A stretch of DNA of 64,000 bases from Rhizobium sp. Leaf453 (GTDB lineage Bacteria > Pseudomonadota > Alphaproteobacteria > Rhizobiales > Rhizobiaceae), in assembly GCF_001425605.1 (NCBI RefSeq), contig NZ_LMRG01000001.1:901909-965908 (forward strand), given 5' to 3'. Numbering within the stretch: position 1 is the stretch's first letter; each line of letters begins with the position of its first letter. Below the pieces are notes generated by a model, which was given only the letters and a program-made list of their open reading frames with translations, had not been told where the DNA came from and searched no databases. Below, piece by piece: positions 8,678-16,340 of the stretch. A program made the position numbers and the translations under genes.

Positions 8678-9757
8678 CTACCGTGAAAGACGCGACATCA
8701 GTTGCGCCGTATAGTCCACCATCGGCACGATGCGGGAATAGTTCAGCCGTGTCGGCCCGATGACGCCGACGGCGCCGACGATCTTGTCGTCGCTGTCCTT
8801 GTAGGGCGCGACGATCAGCGAGGAACCGGACAGCGAGAAGAGCTTGTTTTCCGAGCCGATGAAGATGCGCACGCCCGGCCCGCTTTCGGCAAGGTTGAGG
8901 ATTTCGATCAAGCTGTCCTTCTTTTCCAGATCGTCGAACAGCATGCGCAGCCGGTCGACATCCTCGGCGCCGGCTAGCCCTTCCAAAAGATTGGCGCGGC
9001 CGCGCACGATCAGCCGCGTCGGCTTGTCGTCCGCCTCGCTGCCCGACCAGATGGCAAGCCCGCGCTCGACCAGATCCTGGCTCAGCGTGTCGAGTTCGCG
9101 CCGAACGGTCTCCTTGACCTTTTCCAGCTGACCGCGCACCTCGGGCAGCGTCTGGCCGGCGAGATGGGCGTTGAGGAAATTGGCGGCTTCCGTCAATTGT
9201 GAACTGCTGACGCCGGCCGGCAGCTCGATGATGCGGTTTTCCACCTGGTCGTGTTCGCCGACCAGCACGGCCAGCGCCTTGGTCGGCGCCAGACGCACGA
9301 ATTCGACATGACGCAGCACGGGATCGTTCTTGGCGGTAATGACGAGCCCTGCCCCGCGCGACATGCCCGACAACATCTGGCTGGCATCGTTGAGCAAGGT
9401 TTCGACTGGCTGGTCGCGGTCGGCGCGGCGCACATGCCGGTCGATCGAGGCGCGGTCTTCCGGCGAGAGATCGCCCACCTGCATGAAGGCATCGACGAAG
9501 AAGCGCAGGCCCACCTGCGTCGGCAGCCGGCCGGCGCTGATATGCGGCGAATAGATCAGGCCGAGATCCTCGAGATCGCTCATCACATTGCGCACGGAAG
9601 CGGGCGACAGCGACATCGGCAGGATACGCGAAAGATTGCGGGATCCGAGTGGCTCGCCGCTTTCGAGATAACTTTCCACGATGCGACGGAAGATTTCGCC
9701 TGATCGCTCATCGAGCGCCGAAAGCCTGTCCCGCATTGCAGATTTGTCCAGCACCAT
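8678..9757 (-). CDS. hrcA: Heat-inducible transcription repressor HrcA
   Basis: HrcA represses chaperone genes by binding CIRCE operators; GroEL modulates it. The 359-residue protein opens with a winged helix-turn-helix ([31 protein letters not shown]), followed by the GAF-like domain and ending with [20 protein letters not shown], a family hallmark. It is divergent from rph and upstream of grpE. I saw no CIRCE palindrome in the 187-base hrcA-rph gap, so this locus may not be self-repressed; targets such as groESL would be elsewhere. Confidence 0.97.
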   Translation of the reverse strand: MVLDKSAMRDRLSALDERSGEIFRRIVESYLESGEPLGSRNLSRILPMSLSPASVRNVMSDLEDLGLIYSPHISAGRLPTQVGLRFFVDAFMQVGDLSPEDRASIDRHVRRADRDQPVETLLNDASQMLSGMSRGAGLVITAKNDPVLRHVEFVRLAPTKALAVLVGEHDQVENRIIELPAGVSSSQLTEAANFLNAHLAGQTLPEVRGQLEKVKETVRRELDTLSQDLVERGLAIWSGSEADDKPTRLIVRGRANLLEGLAGAEDVDRLRMLFDDLEKKDSLIEILNLAESGPGVRIFIGSENKLFSLSGSSLIVAPYKDSDDKIVGAVGVIGPTRLNYSRIVPMVDYTAQLMSRLSR

Positions 9758-9944
9758 TTCGAACGCAAGAACCCATGTTGTTGAAGTCTCTTGAAATATA
9801 GTGATCCCGGCCCGGATAGCAAAAGGGAAATTGCCCGCAAAGCCCGCACTCCCGCGCCTTTTGCCGCCTCATCACTCTTTTGGAGCAAATGATTTCCCTT
9901 CCACGCAAGTTGGGATAGAAGGCTGACAAACATCACAGGAGTTC

Positions 9945-10667
9945 ATGATGCGGCCTTCCGGCAGAAAAACCGATCAGATGCGCAAGGTTACCTTCGAGCG
10001 CAATGTTTCCAAGCATGCGGAAGGCTCCTGCCTCGTCAAGTTCGGCGACACGCACGTTCTGGTGACGGCGAGCCTGGAAGACAAGACGCCGCCATGGCTG
10101 CGCAACAGCGGCAAGGGCTGGGTTACCGCCGAATACGGCATGCTGCCGCGCGCCACCGGCGAGCGCATGAAACGCGAAGCGGCATCCGGCAAGCAGAGCG
10201 GCCGCACCCAGGAAATCCAGCGCCTCATCGGCCGTTCGCTGCGTGCTGTCGTCGACCTGCAGGCGCTCGGCGAACGCCAGATCTCGATCGACTGCGACGT
10301 CATCCAGGCGGATGGCGGCACGCGCACGGCTTCGATCACCGGCGCCTGGGTGGCGCTGCACGACTGCCTGAAATGGATGGAAGCCCGCAACATGATCAAG
10401 GTCGAGAAGGTCCTGAAGGACAATATCGCCGCCATTTCCTGCGGCATCTTCGCCAACCAGCCGGTCATCGATCTCGACTACCTTGAGGATTCCTCCGCCG
10501 AAACCGACGCCAACTTCGTCATCACCGGCTCCGGCGGCATCGTCGAGATCCAGGGCACGGCGGAAGGCAAGCCGTTCACGGAAGAAGAGTTCGGCACCCT
10601 GCTCGGTCTCGCCAAGAACGGCATCGCCGAACTGGTGGAAATGCAAAAGCAGACGGTGGCTGGCTGA
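9945..10667 (+). CDS. rph: Ribonuclease PH
   Basis: RNase PH is a phosphate-dependent 3'-5' exoribonuclease that trims tRNA 3' ends and forms a hexameric ring. Diagnostic segments are [12 protein letters not shown] at the N terminus, [14 protein letters not shown], and [20 protein letters not shown] with the phosphate-binding Arg. Length is normal at 240 residues. Two adjacent ATG codons (9945, 9948) follow an AGGAG site. It diverges from hrcA and precedes a VOC protein and rdgB, matching other Rhizobiales. Confidence 0.97.
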   Translation: MMRPSGRKTDQMRKVTFERNVSKHAEGSCLVKFGDTHVLVTASLEDKTPPWLRNSGKGWVTAEYGMLPRATGERMKREAASGKQSGRTQEIQRLIGRSLRAVVDLQALGERQISIDCDVIQADGGTRTASITGAWVALHDCLKWMEARNMIKVEKVLKDNIAAISCGIFANQPVIDLDYLEDSSAETDANFVITGSGGIVEIQGTAEGKPFTEEEFGTLLGLAKNGIAELVEMQKQTVAG

Positions 10668-10708
10668 GGACGTTCGCGATCGTGCAGTCGGCGCCCCTCA
10701 CAGGATTG

Positions 10709-10922
10709 CCCCTCACCCTAACCCTCTCCCCGCACACGGGTCGAGGGGACGACCGAGTTTGCTGCTTGCGTCCTCTTCTCCCCAGCGGGGAGAAGGTGGC
10801 CGAAGGCCGGATGAGGGGGGCCGAAGGCCACCTTGCGGATTTGGCGCTTGGCTTCGGCTTCGCCGAAGCCCCCCTCATCGCCTCGCATTCGCTCGGCACT
10901 TCTCCCCGCCGGGGAGAAGAGG
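10709..10922. repeat. Composite intergenic mosaic palindrome (RIME-like)
   Basis: Between rph and the VOC gene lies a compound repeat: an arm beginning CCCCTCACCCTAACCC, a hairpin CTTCTCCCC-agc-GGGGAGAAG near 10775-10793, a GGCCGAAGGCC stem, a GGCTTCGGCTTCGCCGAAGCC hairpin and a closing CTTCTCCCC-gcc-GGGGAGAAG hairpin. The same modules occur at 12039, 52767 and 60426. These match the rhizobial intergenic mosaic element class; function is unknown, though the transcribed stems could affect mRNA stability. Confidence 0.8.
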
Positions 10923-10949
10923 AACCTGACCATTCGGGAGGCCCGTGCC

Positions 10950-11366
10950 ATGGCTGAACCGCTCGAAGGCATTCTCGAAACCGCCCTCTACGCCGACGAC
11001 CTCGATGCCGCCGAGCAATTCTACGGCACCGTCCTCGGTCTGCAGAAGATCACCCGCGCCGGCAATCGCCATGTCTTCTTCCGCTGCGGCCTGAGTGTCC
11101 TGCTGATTTTCAATCCGGAGGAGACGGTCAAGCCACCGCATGAGGGCGCGCTGCCCGTGCCGCCCCACGGCACCAAGGGCAACGGCCACGCCTGCTTCCG
11201 CGTTGCGGCTGACAAGCTCGACGGCTGGATCGAGAAACTCACCTCCGCCGGCATCCCGATCGAGGCTGATATCCGCTGGCCGACGGGTGCCCGCTCCTTC
11301 TATTTCCGCGACCCCGCCGGCAACAGCCTGGAATGCGCCGAACCCGGCCTCTGGGCCATTGATTGA
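10950..11366 (+). CDS. VOC-family protein (glyoxalase/bleomycin-resistance/dioxygenase fold)
   Basis: A 138-residue vicinal-oxygen-chelate domain protein. The N-terminal half shows [17 protein letters not shown] and the C-terminal half [19 protein letters not shown], the paired beta-alpha-beta-beta-beta modules with a metal-ligand Glu. Such proteins include lyases, dioxygenases and antibiotic-binding proteins; the substrate is not evident. The ATG at 10950 has GGGAGG upstream, and the longer frame would run into the mosaic repeat. It overlaps the possible TTG start of rdgB, suggesting co-transcription. Confidence 0.85.
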   Translation: MAEPLEGILETALYADDLDAAEQFYGTVLGLQKITRAGNRHVFFRCGLSVLLIFNPEETVKPPHEGALPVPPHGTKGNGHACFRVAADKLDGWIEKLTSAGIPIEADIRWPTGARSFYFRDPAGNSLECAEPGLWAID

Positions 11367-11377
11367 GAGAGACACGC

Positions 11378-12022
11378 ATGCGCAAGCTCGAAGACAAGAC
11401 CATCATCGTTGCCAGCCACAATGCCGGCAAGATCCGCGAAATCCGCGACCTGATCGGCCCGCTCGGTTTCCAGGCGAAATCCGCCGCCGACCTCGATTTC
11501 GAAGAACCGGACGAAACCGGCACGACGTTTGAGGAAAACGCGACGATCAAGGCGCTGGCCTCGGCAAAGGCATCCGGTCTTCCCGCCCTGTCGGATGATT
11601 CCGGCCTCGTCGTTGATGCGCTGAACGGCGACCCCGGCGTCTACACCGCCAACTGGGCGGAAACCGTCGACGGCACCCGTGATTTCGCCATGGCGATGGA
11701 AAAGGTCGAGACCGCCATTCAGGAAGCCGGCGCCACCGCCTTCGACCGCCGCACCGGCCGCTTCGTCTCGGTCCTGTGCCTTGCCTGGCCGGATGGCCAT
11801 GTCGAACTGTTTCGGGGCGAGGTCGAAGGCCACATCGTCTGGCCACCGCGCGGCACCCAAGGCTTCGGCTACGACCCGGTCTTCCAGCCGCTCGGCTACG
11901 AGGTCACCTTCGGCGAGATGAGCGCCGAGGAAAAGCATGGGTGGAAGCCCGGCGACGAAAAGGCGCTGTCGCACCGCGCACGGGCGTTTAAGATTTTTGC
12001 CGAGACGTGTTTGAGCGCTTGA
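11378..12022 (+). CDS. rdgB: XTP/dITP pyrophosphatase RdgB (HAM1 family)
   Basis: It hydrolyses non-canonical purine triphosphates (XTP, dITP, ITP) to monophosphates, cleaning the nucleotide pool. The 214-residue protein shows [10 protein letters not shown] at the N terminus, FEENATIKA, the [13 protein letters not shown] loop with the catalytic Asp, GFGYDPVF and [18 protein letters not shown] at the C terminus. The start ATG at 11378 follows GAGAGA; a TTG five codons earlier is less likely. It sits in the rph-rdgB-hemW series seen in many proteobacteria. Confidence 0.96.
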   Translation: MRKLEDKTIIVASHNAGKIREIRDLIGPLGFQAKSAADLDFEEPDETGTTFEENATIKALASAKASGLPALSDDSGLVVDALNGDPGVYTANWAETVDGTRDFAMAMEKVETAIQEAGATAFDRRTGRFVSVLCLAWPDGHVELFRGEVEGHIVWPPRGTQGFGYDPVFQPLGYEVTFGEMSAEEKHGWKPGDEKALSHRARAFKIFAETCLSA

Positions 12023-12038
12023 AAACGGCGCGTGATCC

Positions 12039-12184
12039 CTCTTCTCCCCAGCGGGGAGAAGTGCCGAGTGAAAAGAGGCGATGAGGGGGCGACGGCGCAA
12101 GCCGTCGCGCACGGCATAGTCGAAGAGTGACCTTCGGCCCCCTCATCCGGCCTTCGGCCACCTTCTCCCCGCTGGGGAGAAGAG
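12039..12184. repeat. Intergenic mosaic palindrome (RIME-like), intact copy
   Basis: This 146-base element is bounded by inverted ends CTCTTCTCCCCAGCGGGGAGAAG and its complement, so the whole unit can fold on itself. Inside are a GACGGC/GCCGTC stem and GGCCTTCGGCC. It fills half of the 305-base gap between rdgB and hemW; the remaining bases up to 12327 contain no gene I can support. Confidence 0.82.
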
Positions 12185-12327
12185 AATATCGCAGAGGATT
12201 TCAACCGTCGCGAGGCTCAAGCAAGCCGCATCTGCGATGGGATAGCCTTTCGCGTCCTTAATCTTTAAATAGCAGTCAACACGACCCGACGACCCCGCGC
12301 CACGCGCGCCTGAAAGACCAAGACAGA

Positions 12328-13503
12328 ATGGCCAGCCTCTCCTCGATCAGCGACAACAGGGACCCCGGTTTCGGAGTCTATGTCCACTGGCCCTTCTGTG
12401 CCGCCAAGTGTCCCTATTGCGATTTCAACAGCCATGTCCGCCACCAGCCGGTCGACCAGCCGCGTTTCGTCAGCGCCTTCCTCACCGAAATGGCGGCGAT
12501 GCGGCATATGTCTGGGCCGCGCACCGTCACCAGCATCTTCATGGGCGGCGGCACGCCGTCGCTGATGAACCCGGCAACCGTCGAGGCGATCCTCGACGGC
12601 ATCGCCAATCTCTGGCATGTGCCCGACGGTATCGAGATCACCATGGAGGCCAATCCCTCCAGCGTCGAAGCCACCCGCTTCCGGGGCTATCGCGCCGCTG
12701 GCGTCAACCGCGTTTCGCTCGGCGTGCAGGCACTGAACGACCGCGATCTGAAATTCCTCGGCCGGCTGCACAATGTCGAGGATGCGCTGAAGGCGATCGG
12801 CCTGGCGCGCGACATCTTCCCGCGCATGTCGTTCGATCTCATCTATGCCCGCCCCAACCAGACGGTCGAGGAATGGGAACAGGAGCTGAACCAGGCCGTC
12901 TCCTATGCCGTCGATCACTTGTCGCTCTATCAATTGACGATCGAGGAAGGCACGCCCTTCTACGGCCTGCACAAGGCGGGCAAGCTGATCGTGCCGGATG
13001 GCGAGCATTCGGCGGTGCTCTACGAGGCGACACAGGAGATCACCGAAGGCTTCGGCATGCCGGCCTATGAGGTTTCCAACCATGCCGCCCCCGGCGCCGA
13101 GAGCCGCCATAACCTGACCTATTGGCGCTATGGCGACTATGCCGGCATCGGCCCCGGCGCCCATGGCCGCATCACCCGCGGCCGCAACAAGATCGCCACC
13201 GCCACCGAGCGCAAGCCGGAAGCCTGGCTGCAACTGGTCGAGGAACACGGCCACGGCATGGTCGACCAGGAAGTGCTGGGCTATGACGAACAGGCCGACG
13301 AACTGCTGCTGATGGGCCTTCGCCTTAAGGAAGGCATCGATCTCGTCCGCTGGCAGGACCTGTCCGGCCGCGAACCGGATCCGGAACGCGAACAGTTCCT
13401 GATCGAGCACGGCTTCATCGAACGCCTCGGCAATTCCCGCCTTCGCTGCACGCCGGCCGGCATGCTGATCCTGGATTCGGTGGTCGCTGATCTCGCCTGC
13501 TGA
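12328..13503 (+). CDS. hemW: Heme chaperone HemW (radical SAM, oxygen-independent coproporphyrinogen oxidase-like)
   Basis: A 391-residue radical SAM protein with the 4Fe-4S motif CAAKCPYC (C24, C28, C31) and the family segments GGGTPSLM, EITMEANPSS, NRVSLGVQAL and YARPNQTVEEW. The C-terminal HemN_C-like domain is present. Proteins of this type lack true coproporphyrinogen oxidase activity and insert heme into respiratory enzymes. The position after rdgB is typical. It ends four bases from the convergent marR stop. Confidence 0.93.
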   Translation: MASLSSISDNRDPGFGVYVHWPFCAAKCPYCDFNSHVRHQPVDQPRFVSAFLTEMAAMRHMSGPRTVTSIFMGGGTPSLMNPATVEAILDGIANLWHVPDGIEITMEANPSSVEATRFRGYRAAGVNRVSLGVQALNDRDLKFLGRLHNVEDALKAIGLARDIFPRMSFDLIYARPNQTVEEWEQELNQAVSYAVDHLSLYQLTIEEGTPFYGLHKAGKLIVPDGEHSAVLYEATQEITEGFGMPAYEVSNHAAPGAESRHNLTYWRYGDYAGIGPGAHGRITRGRNKIATATERKPEAWLQLVEEHGHGMVDQEVLGYDEQADELLLMGLRLKEGIDLVRWQDLSGREPDPEREQFLIEHGFIERLGNSRLRCTPAGMLILDSVVADLAC

Positions 13504-13506
13504 GGC

Positions 13507-13995
13507 TTATTCAAATGCCGCCAGATATTTCTTCACAATAGCGTCCAGCGCCTTCCGCTCGTCCGGATCGAGAAGCGCCGTCAGCCGGTGCTGGTTGGCG
13601 ACATGGGCGGTGACGGCGTGTTCCACCAGTTCCAGTCCTTCCGGCTTCAGCGCGATCAGCACGCTGCGGCGGTCTTCCAGATTGGTCAGCCGCTCGACAA
13701 GACCCGCCTTTTCCAGCTGGTCGATCCGGTTGGTCATCGTGCCGGAGGTGATCATCATCGTCGCCAAGAGGTCACCCGGCGACAGCAGGTAGGGCTTGCC
13801 CGAGCGCCGCAAGGTCGCCAGCACGTCGAAGCTGGCGGATGTCAGCCCGAGCGACAGGAAAGTCTTCTCCACCTCCCGGCCGAGATAGGTGTTCAGCCGC
13901 GCCATCCGCCCGAGCAGGCCCATCGGCTCTACATCGAGGTCCGGCCGCTCGCGGCGCCATTGTCCCAGAATCCTGTCGACGTGATCTTCATCCAT
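13507..13995 (-). CDS. MarR-family transcriptional regulator
   Basis: A 162-residue MarR protein. The winged helix is visible in LTSASFDVLATLRRSGKPYLLSPGDLLATMMITSGTMTNRIDQLEKAGLVERL, with the wing NLEDRRSVLIALKPEG. It is divergent from an EamA-family exporter gene, and the 83-base gap holds two similar palindromes. The simplest reading is that it represses both itself and the exporter until a ligand is bound. The ligand is unknown. Confidence 0.93.
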   Translation of the reverse strand: MDEDHVDRILGQWRRERPDLDVEPMGLLGRMARLNTYLGREVEKTFLSLGLTSASFDVLATLRRSGKPYLLSPGDLLATMMITSGTMTNRIDQLEKAGLVERLTNLEDRRSVLIALKPEGLELVEHAVTAHVANQHRLTALLDPDERKALDAIVKKYLAAFE

Positions 13996-14019
13996 ACGGT
14001 CGGTGGTAGGCAGAATTCA

Positions 14020-14033
14020 TCTTGACGTCAAGA
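14020..14033. promoter_or_regulatory. MarR operator 1 (perfect palindrome)
   Basis: TCTTGACGTCAAGA is a perfect 14-base palindrome 25 bases before the marR start. Its form TCTTGA-N2-TCAAGA resembles operators recognised by MarR dimers. A second, degenerate copy lies 37 bases away. Confidence 0.7.
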
Positions 14034-14056
14034 CAATCAGTTCTATGCTCGAATTA

Positions 14057-14070
14057 TCTTGAAATCGAGA
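14057..14070. promoter_or_regulatory. MarR operator 2 (imperfect copy)
   Basis: TCTTGAAATCGAGA matches operator 1 at 11 of 14 positions and keeps the TCTTGA half exactly. It lies 9 bases before the EamA exporter start, where bound repressor would block the ribosome-site region and promoter. Centre-to-centre distance to operator 1 is 37 bases, about 3.5 helical turns. Confidence 0.55.
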
Positions 14071-14078
14071 TACTTCAC

Positions 14079-14969
14079 ATGAAGATAAATTCCTCCGCCG
14101 GCGATATCGCGCTGACCGCCATTGCACCCGCCATCTGGGGCAGCACCTATCTCGTCACCACCGAGTTTCTGCCGCCCGGTTACCCGCTCACCGTTGCCAT
14201 GCTGCGCGCGCTGCCTGCCGGCCTCATCTTGCTGCTTCTCGTCCGGCAACTGCCCTTCGGCATCTGGTGGCGGCGCAGCTTCATTCTCGGCGCACTGAAT
14301 TTCTCGTTTTTCTGGGCCATGCTGTTCATCTCCGCCTATCGCCTGCCGGGCGGCGTTGCCGCGACCGTCGGCGCGATCCAGCCGCTGATCGTCGTGCTGC
14401 TGGCGCGGTCGCTGATCGGAACGCCGGTCAAGCCGCTGGCTATCGTCGCGGCCCTGATCGGCATGGCGGGGGTTGGCCTGTTGGTGCTGACGCCGAGCGC
14501 GGCGCTGGACCCGATCGGTATCCTTGCCGGTCTCGCCGGCGCTGTATCCATGGCGTTCGGCACAGTGCTGACACGACGATGGGCACCGCCCGTCTCGACC
14601 CTGACCGTGACCGCCTGGCAACTGACGGCCGGCGGATTGCTGCTGCTTCCCGTCGCTCTACTCCTGGAACCCGCCCCACCGGTGCCGACCGTGGCGAACA
14701 TCCTCGGCATGGCCTGGCTCGGCCTGATCGGCGCGGCCTTTACCTATATCTTGTGGTTTCGCGGCCTCGCGCGGATCGGCCCAACAGTCGCGGCGCCGCT
14801 CGGCTTCCTCAGCCCGCTCGTCGCCACCCTTCTCGGCTGGGGCGTGCTCGGTCAGAGCCTGTCGCCGCTGCAGATCATCGGCGTTGTCTCGGTCCTGGCC
14901 AGTGTCTGGCTCGGGCAGTGGGCACAGATGGCGCCGCGCTCCCCGGCACCTGCCGCGGCCGTGCCTTAA
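14079..14969 (+). CDS. EamA/DMT-family exporter
   Basis: A drug/metabolite transporter of 296 residues with ten predicted membrane helices in two EamA repeats (first repeat from ALTAIAPAIWGSTYLVTTEFLP; second from GILAGLAGAVSMAFGTVLTRRW). Related proteins export amino acids, nucleobases or drugs. The ATG at 14079 gives a standard N terminus; the longer frame from 14022 would run through both operator palindromes. Its divergent MarR neighbour is its likely repressor. Confidence 0.9.
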   Translation: MKINSSAGDIALTAIAPAIWGSTYLVTTEFLPPGYPLTVAMLRALPAGLILLLLVRQLPFGIWWRRSFILGALNFSFFWAMLFISAYRLPGGVAATVGAIQPLIVVLLARSLIGTPVKPLAIVAALIGMAGVGLLVLTPSAALDPIGILAGLAGAVSMAFGTVLTRRWAPPVSTLTVTAWQLTAGGLLLLPVALLLEPAPPVPTVANILGMAWLGLIGAAFTYILWFRGLARIGPTVAAPLGFLSPLVATLLGWGVLGQSLSPLQIIGVVSVLASVWLGQWAQMAPRSPAPAAAVP

Positions 14970-14977
14970 GCCTCATC

Positions 14978-14999
14978 CCCACGACTATATGATCGTGGG
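14978..14999 (+). terminator. Possible hairpin terminator after the EamA gene
   Basis: CCCACGA pairs with TCGTGGG around the loop CTATATGA, nine bases after the stop codon. There is no strong T tract, so it may act mainly as a barrier between convergent transcripts (the aminopeptidase gene ends at 15013 on the other strand). Confidence 0.35.
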
Positions 15000-15012
15000 A
15001 TATCTCAAGATA

Positions 15013-16266
15013 TCAGGCCCATTCGCCCTTGCGCATGACCGGAACCATGGCGCCATCGGCGCGCACGCCGTCGATATCGACCGCGCCGGAACCGATCATC
15101 CAATCGATATGGATTAGGCTGGAATTGCCGCCCTGCGCCTTGATCTGTTCCTGGCTGAGCGAAGCGCCGTCGAGGAAGCATTTCGAATAGCATTGGCCGA
15201 GCGCGATATGGCAGGAGGCATTCTCGTCAAACAGCGTGTTGTAGAACAAAACGCCGCTGGCAGAGATCGGCGAGGAATGTGGCACCAGCGCCACTTCGCC
15301 GAGGCGCCGTGCGCCCTCGTCCGTATCCAGCACCTTGTTCAGCACTTCCTCGCCTTTCGAAGCCTTGGCCTCGACGATCCGGCCGCCCTCGAAACGCACC
15401 TGGATATTGTCGATCAGCGTGCCCTGATCGGACAGCGGCTTGGTGCTCGACACATGGCCTTCGACGCGCAGCGCATGCGGCGTGGTGAAGACTTCCTCGG
15501 TGGGAATGTTCGGATTGCAGGTGATGCCGTTCTTCGCGGTCGAAGCACCGCCATGCCATTCATGGCCATCGGCCAGCCCCACCGTCAGGTCCGTGCCCGG
15601 TCCGGTGAAATGCAGCGCCGAGAAGCGCTCGCCGTTCAGCCAGGACGACCGCTTGGCGAGATTGGCATTGTGCTCGGCCCAAGCGGCGATCGGATCGGCG
15701 ACATCGACGCGCGAGGCGGAGAAGATCGCATTGGCAAGCTTTTCGATGGCGACGATCTCGGGGTCATCGGGGAACATCTGCTTGGCCCAGGCCGGGTTCG
15801 GATAGGAGACGATGTTCCAGTTGATGTCGAAGTTGGAAATCTTCTCCAGCGCCGGCTTGTAGGCCATTGACAGGGCCTTGTTGGCGCGCGCCACCTTGGC
15901 CGGGTCCTGGTTTGCCAGCATCATCGGATTGTCGCCGGAAATAGCGAGCCGGGCGGTGTTCGCGCCGAAAGCTTTGGCCATGCCATCGTAGAGCCAGCCG
16001 GTCGCCCGGTCGAAGCTTTCGTCCGGCGCGTGGGCATAGCGCGCCAGCGTCGTTTCCTCGTCGGAATAGAAGGTCGTCACCAGACCGGCGCCGGCGATAT
16101 AGGCATGTTTGGTGATCAGCCGCACCAGCGGCATCGCCGCGACCGGCGCAGTGATCAGCAAATCCTGCCCGCGCTGCAGATGCAACCCGATCTTGACGGC
16201 GACTTCGGCGAACTTGTCGAGTTTGACGGGATCGACGGCTTGATGGGCGGGGGAATGGAAGGTCAT
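15013..16266 (-). CDS. M29-family aminopeptidase (AmpS/PepS type)
   Basis: A metal-dependent aminopeptidase of 417 residues, family M29 (thermophilic aminopeptidase). The conserved C-terminal half carries GTDLTVGLADGHEWHGG, NIPTEEVFTTPH with a metal-ligand Glu, EGHVSSTKPLSD, GEVALVPHSSPIS, LFYNTLFDENASCHIALG and HIDWMIGSG, which supply the two-metal ligands. It is cytoplasmic with no signal peptide. The ATG at 16266 follows AGGA; an earlier in-frame start at 16290 has no ribosome site. Confidence 0.92.
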   Translation of the reverse strand: MTFHSPAHQAVDPVKLDKFAEVAVKIGLHLQRGQDLLITAPVAAMPLVRLITKHAYIAGAGLVTTFYSDEETTLARYAHAPDESFDRATGWLYDGMAKAFGANTARLAISGDNPMMLANQDPAKVARANKALSMAYKPALEKISNFDINWNIVSYPNPAWAKQMFPDDPEIVAIEKLANAIFSASRVDVADPIAAWAEHNANLAKRSSWLNGERFSALHFTGPGTDLTVGLADGHEWHGGASTAKNGITCNPNIPTEEVFTTPHALRVEGHVSSTKPLSDQGTLIDNIQVRFEGGRIVEAKASKGEEVLNKVLDTDEGARRLGEVALVPHSSPISASGVLFYNTLFDENASCHIALGQCYSKCFLDGASLSQEQIKAQGGNSSLIHIDWMIGSGAVDIDGVRADGAMVPVMRKGEWA

Positions 16267-16340
16267 CGCATATCCTGCTGGCTTTTTCACGAGGATATGA
16301 TTCTAGTGGGCTTTGAGGCAAAACAGAAGGTCTTTCGGCT

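Noticed and set aside
9758..9944. Search for a CIRCE operator (TTAGCACTC-N9-GAGTGCTAA) at hrcA
   Set aside because: No such inverted repeat is present on either strand.
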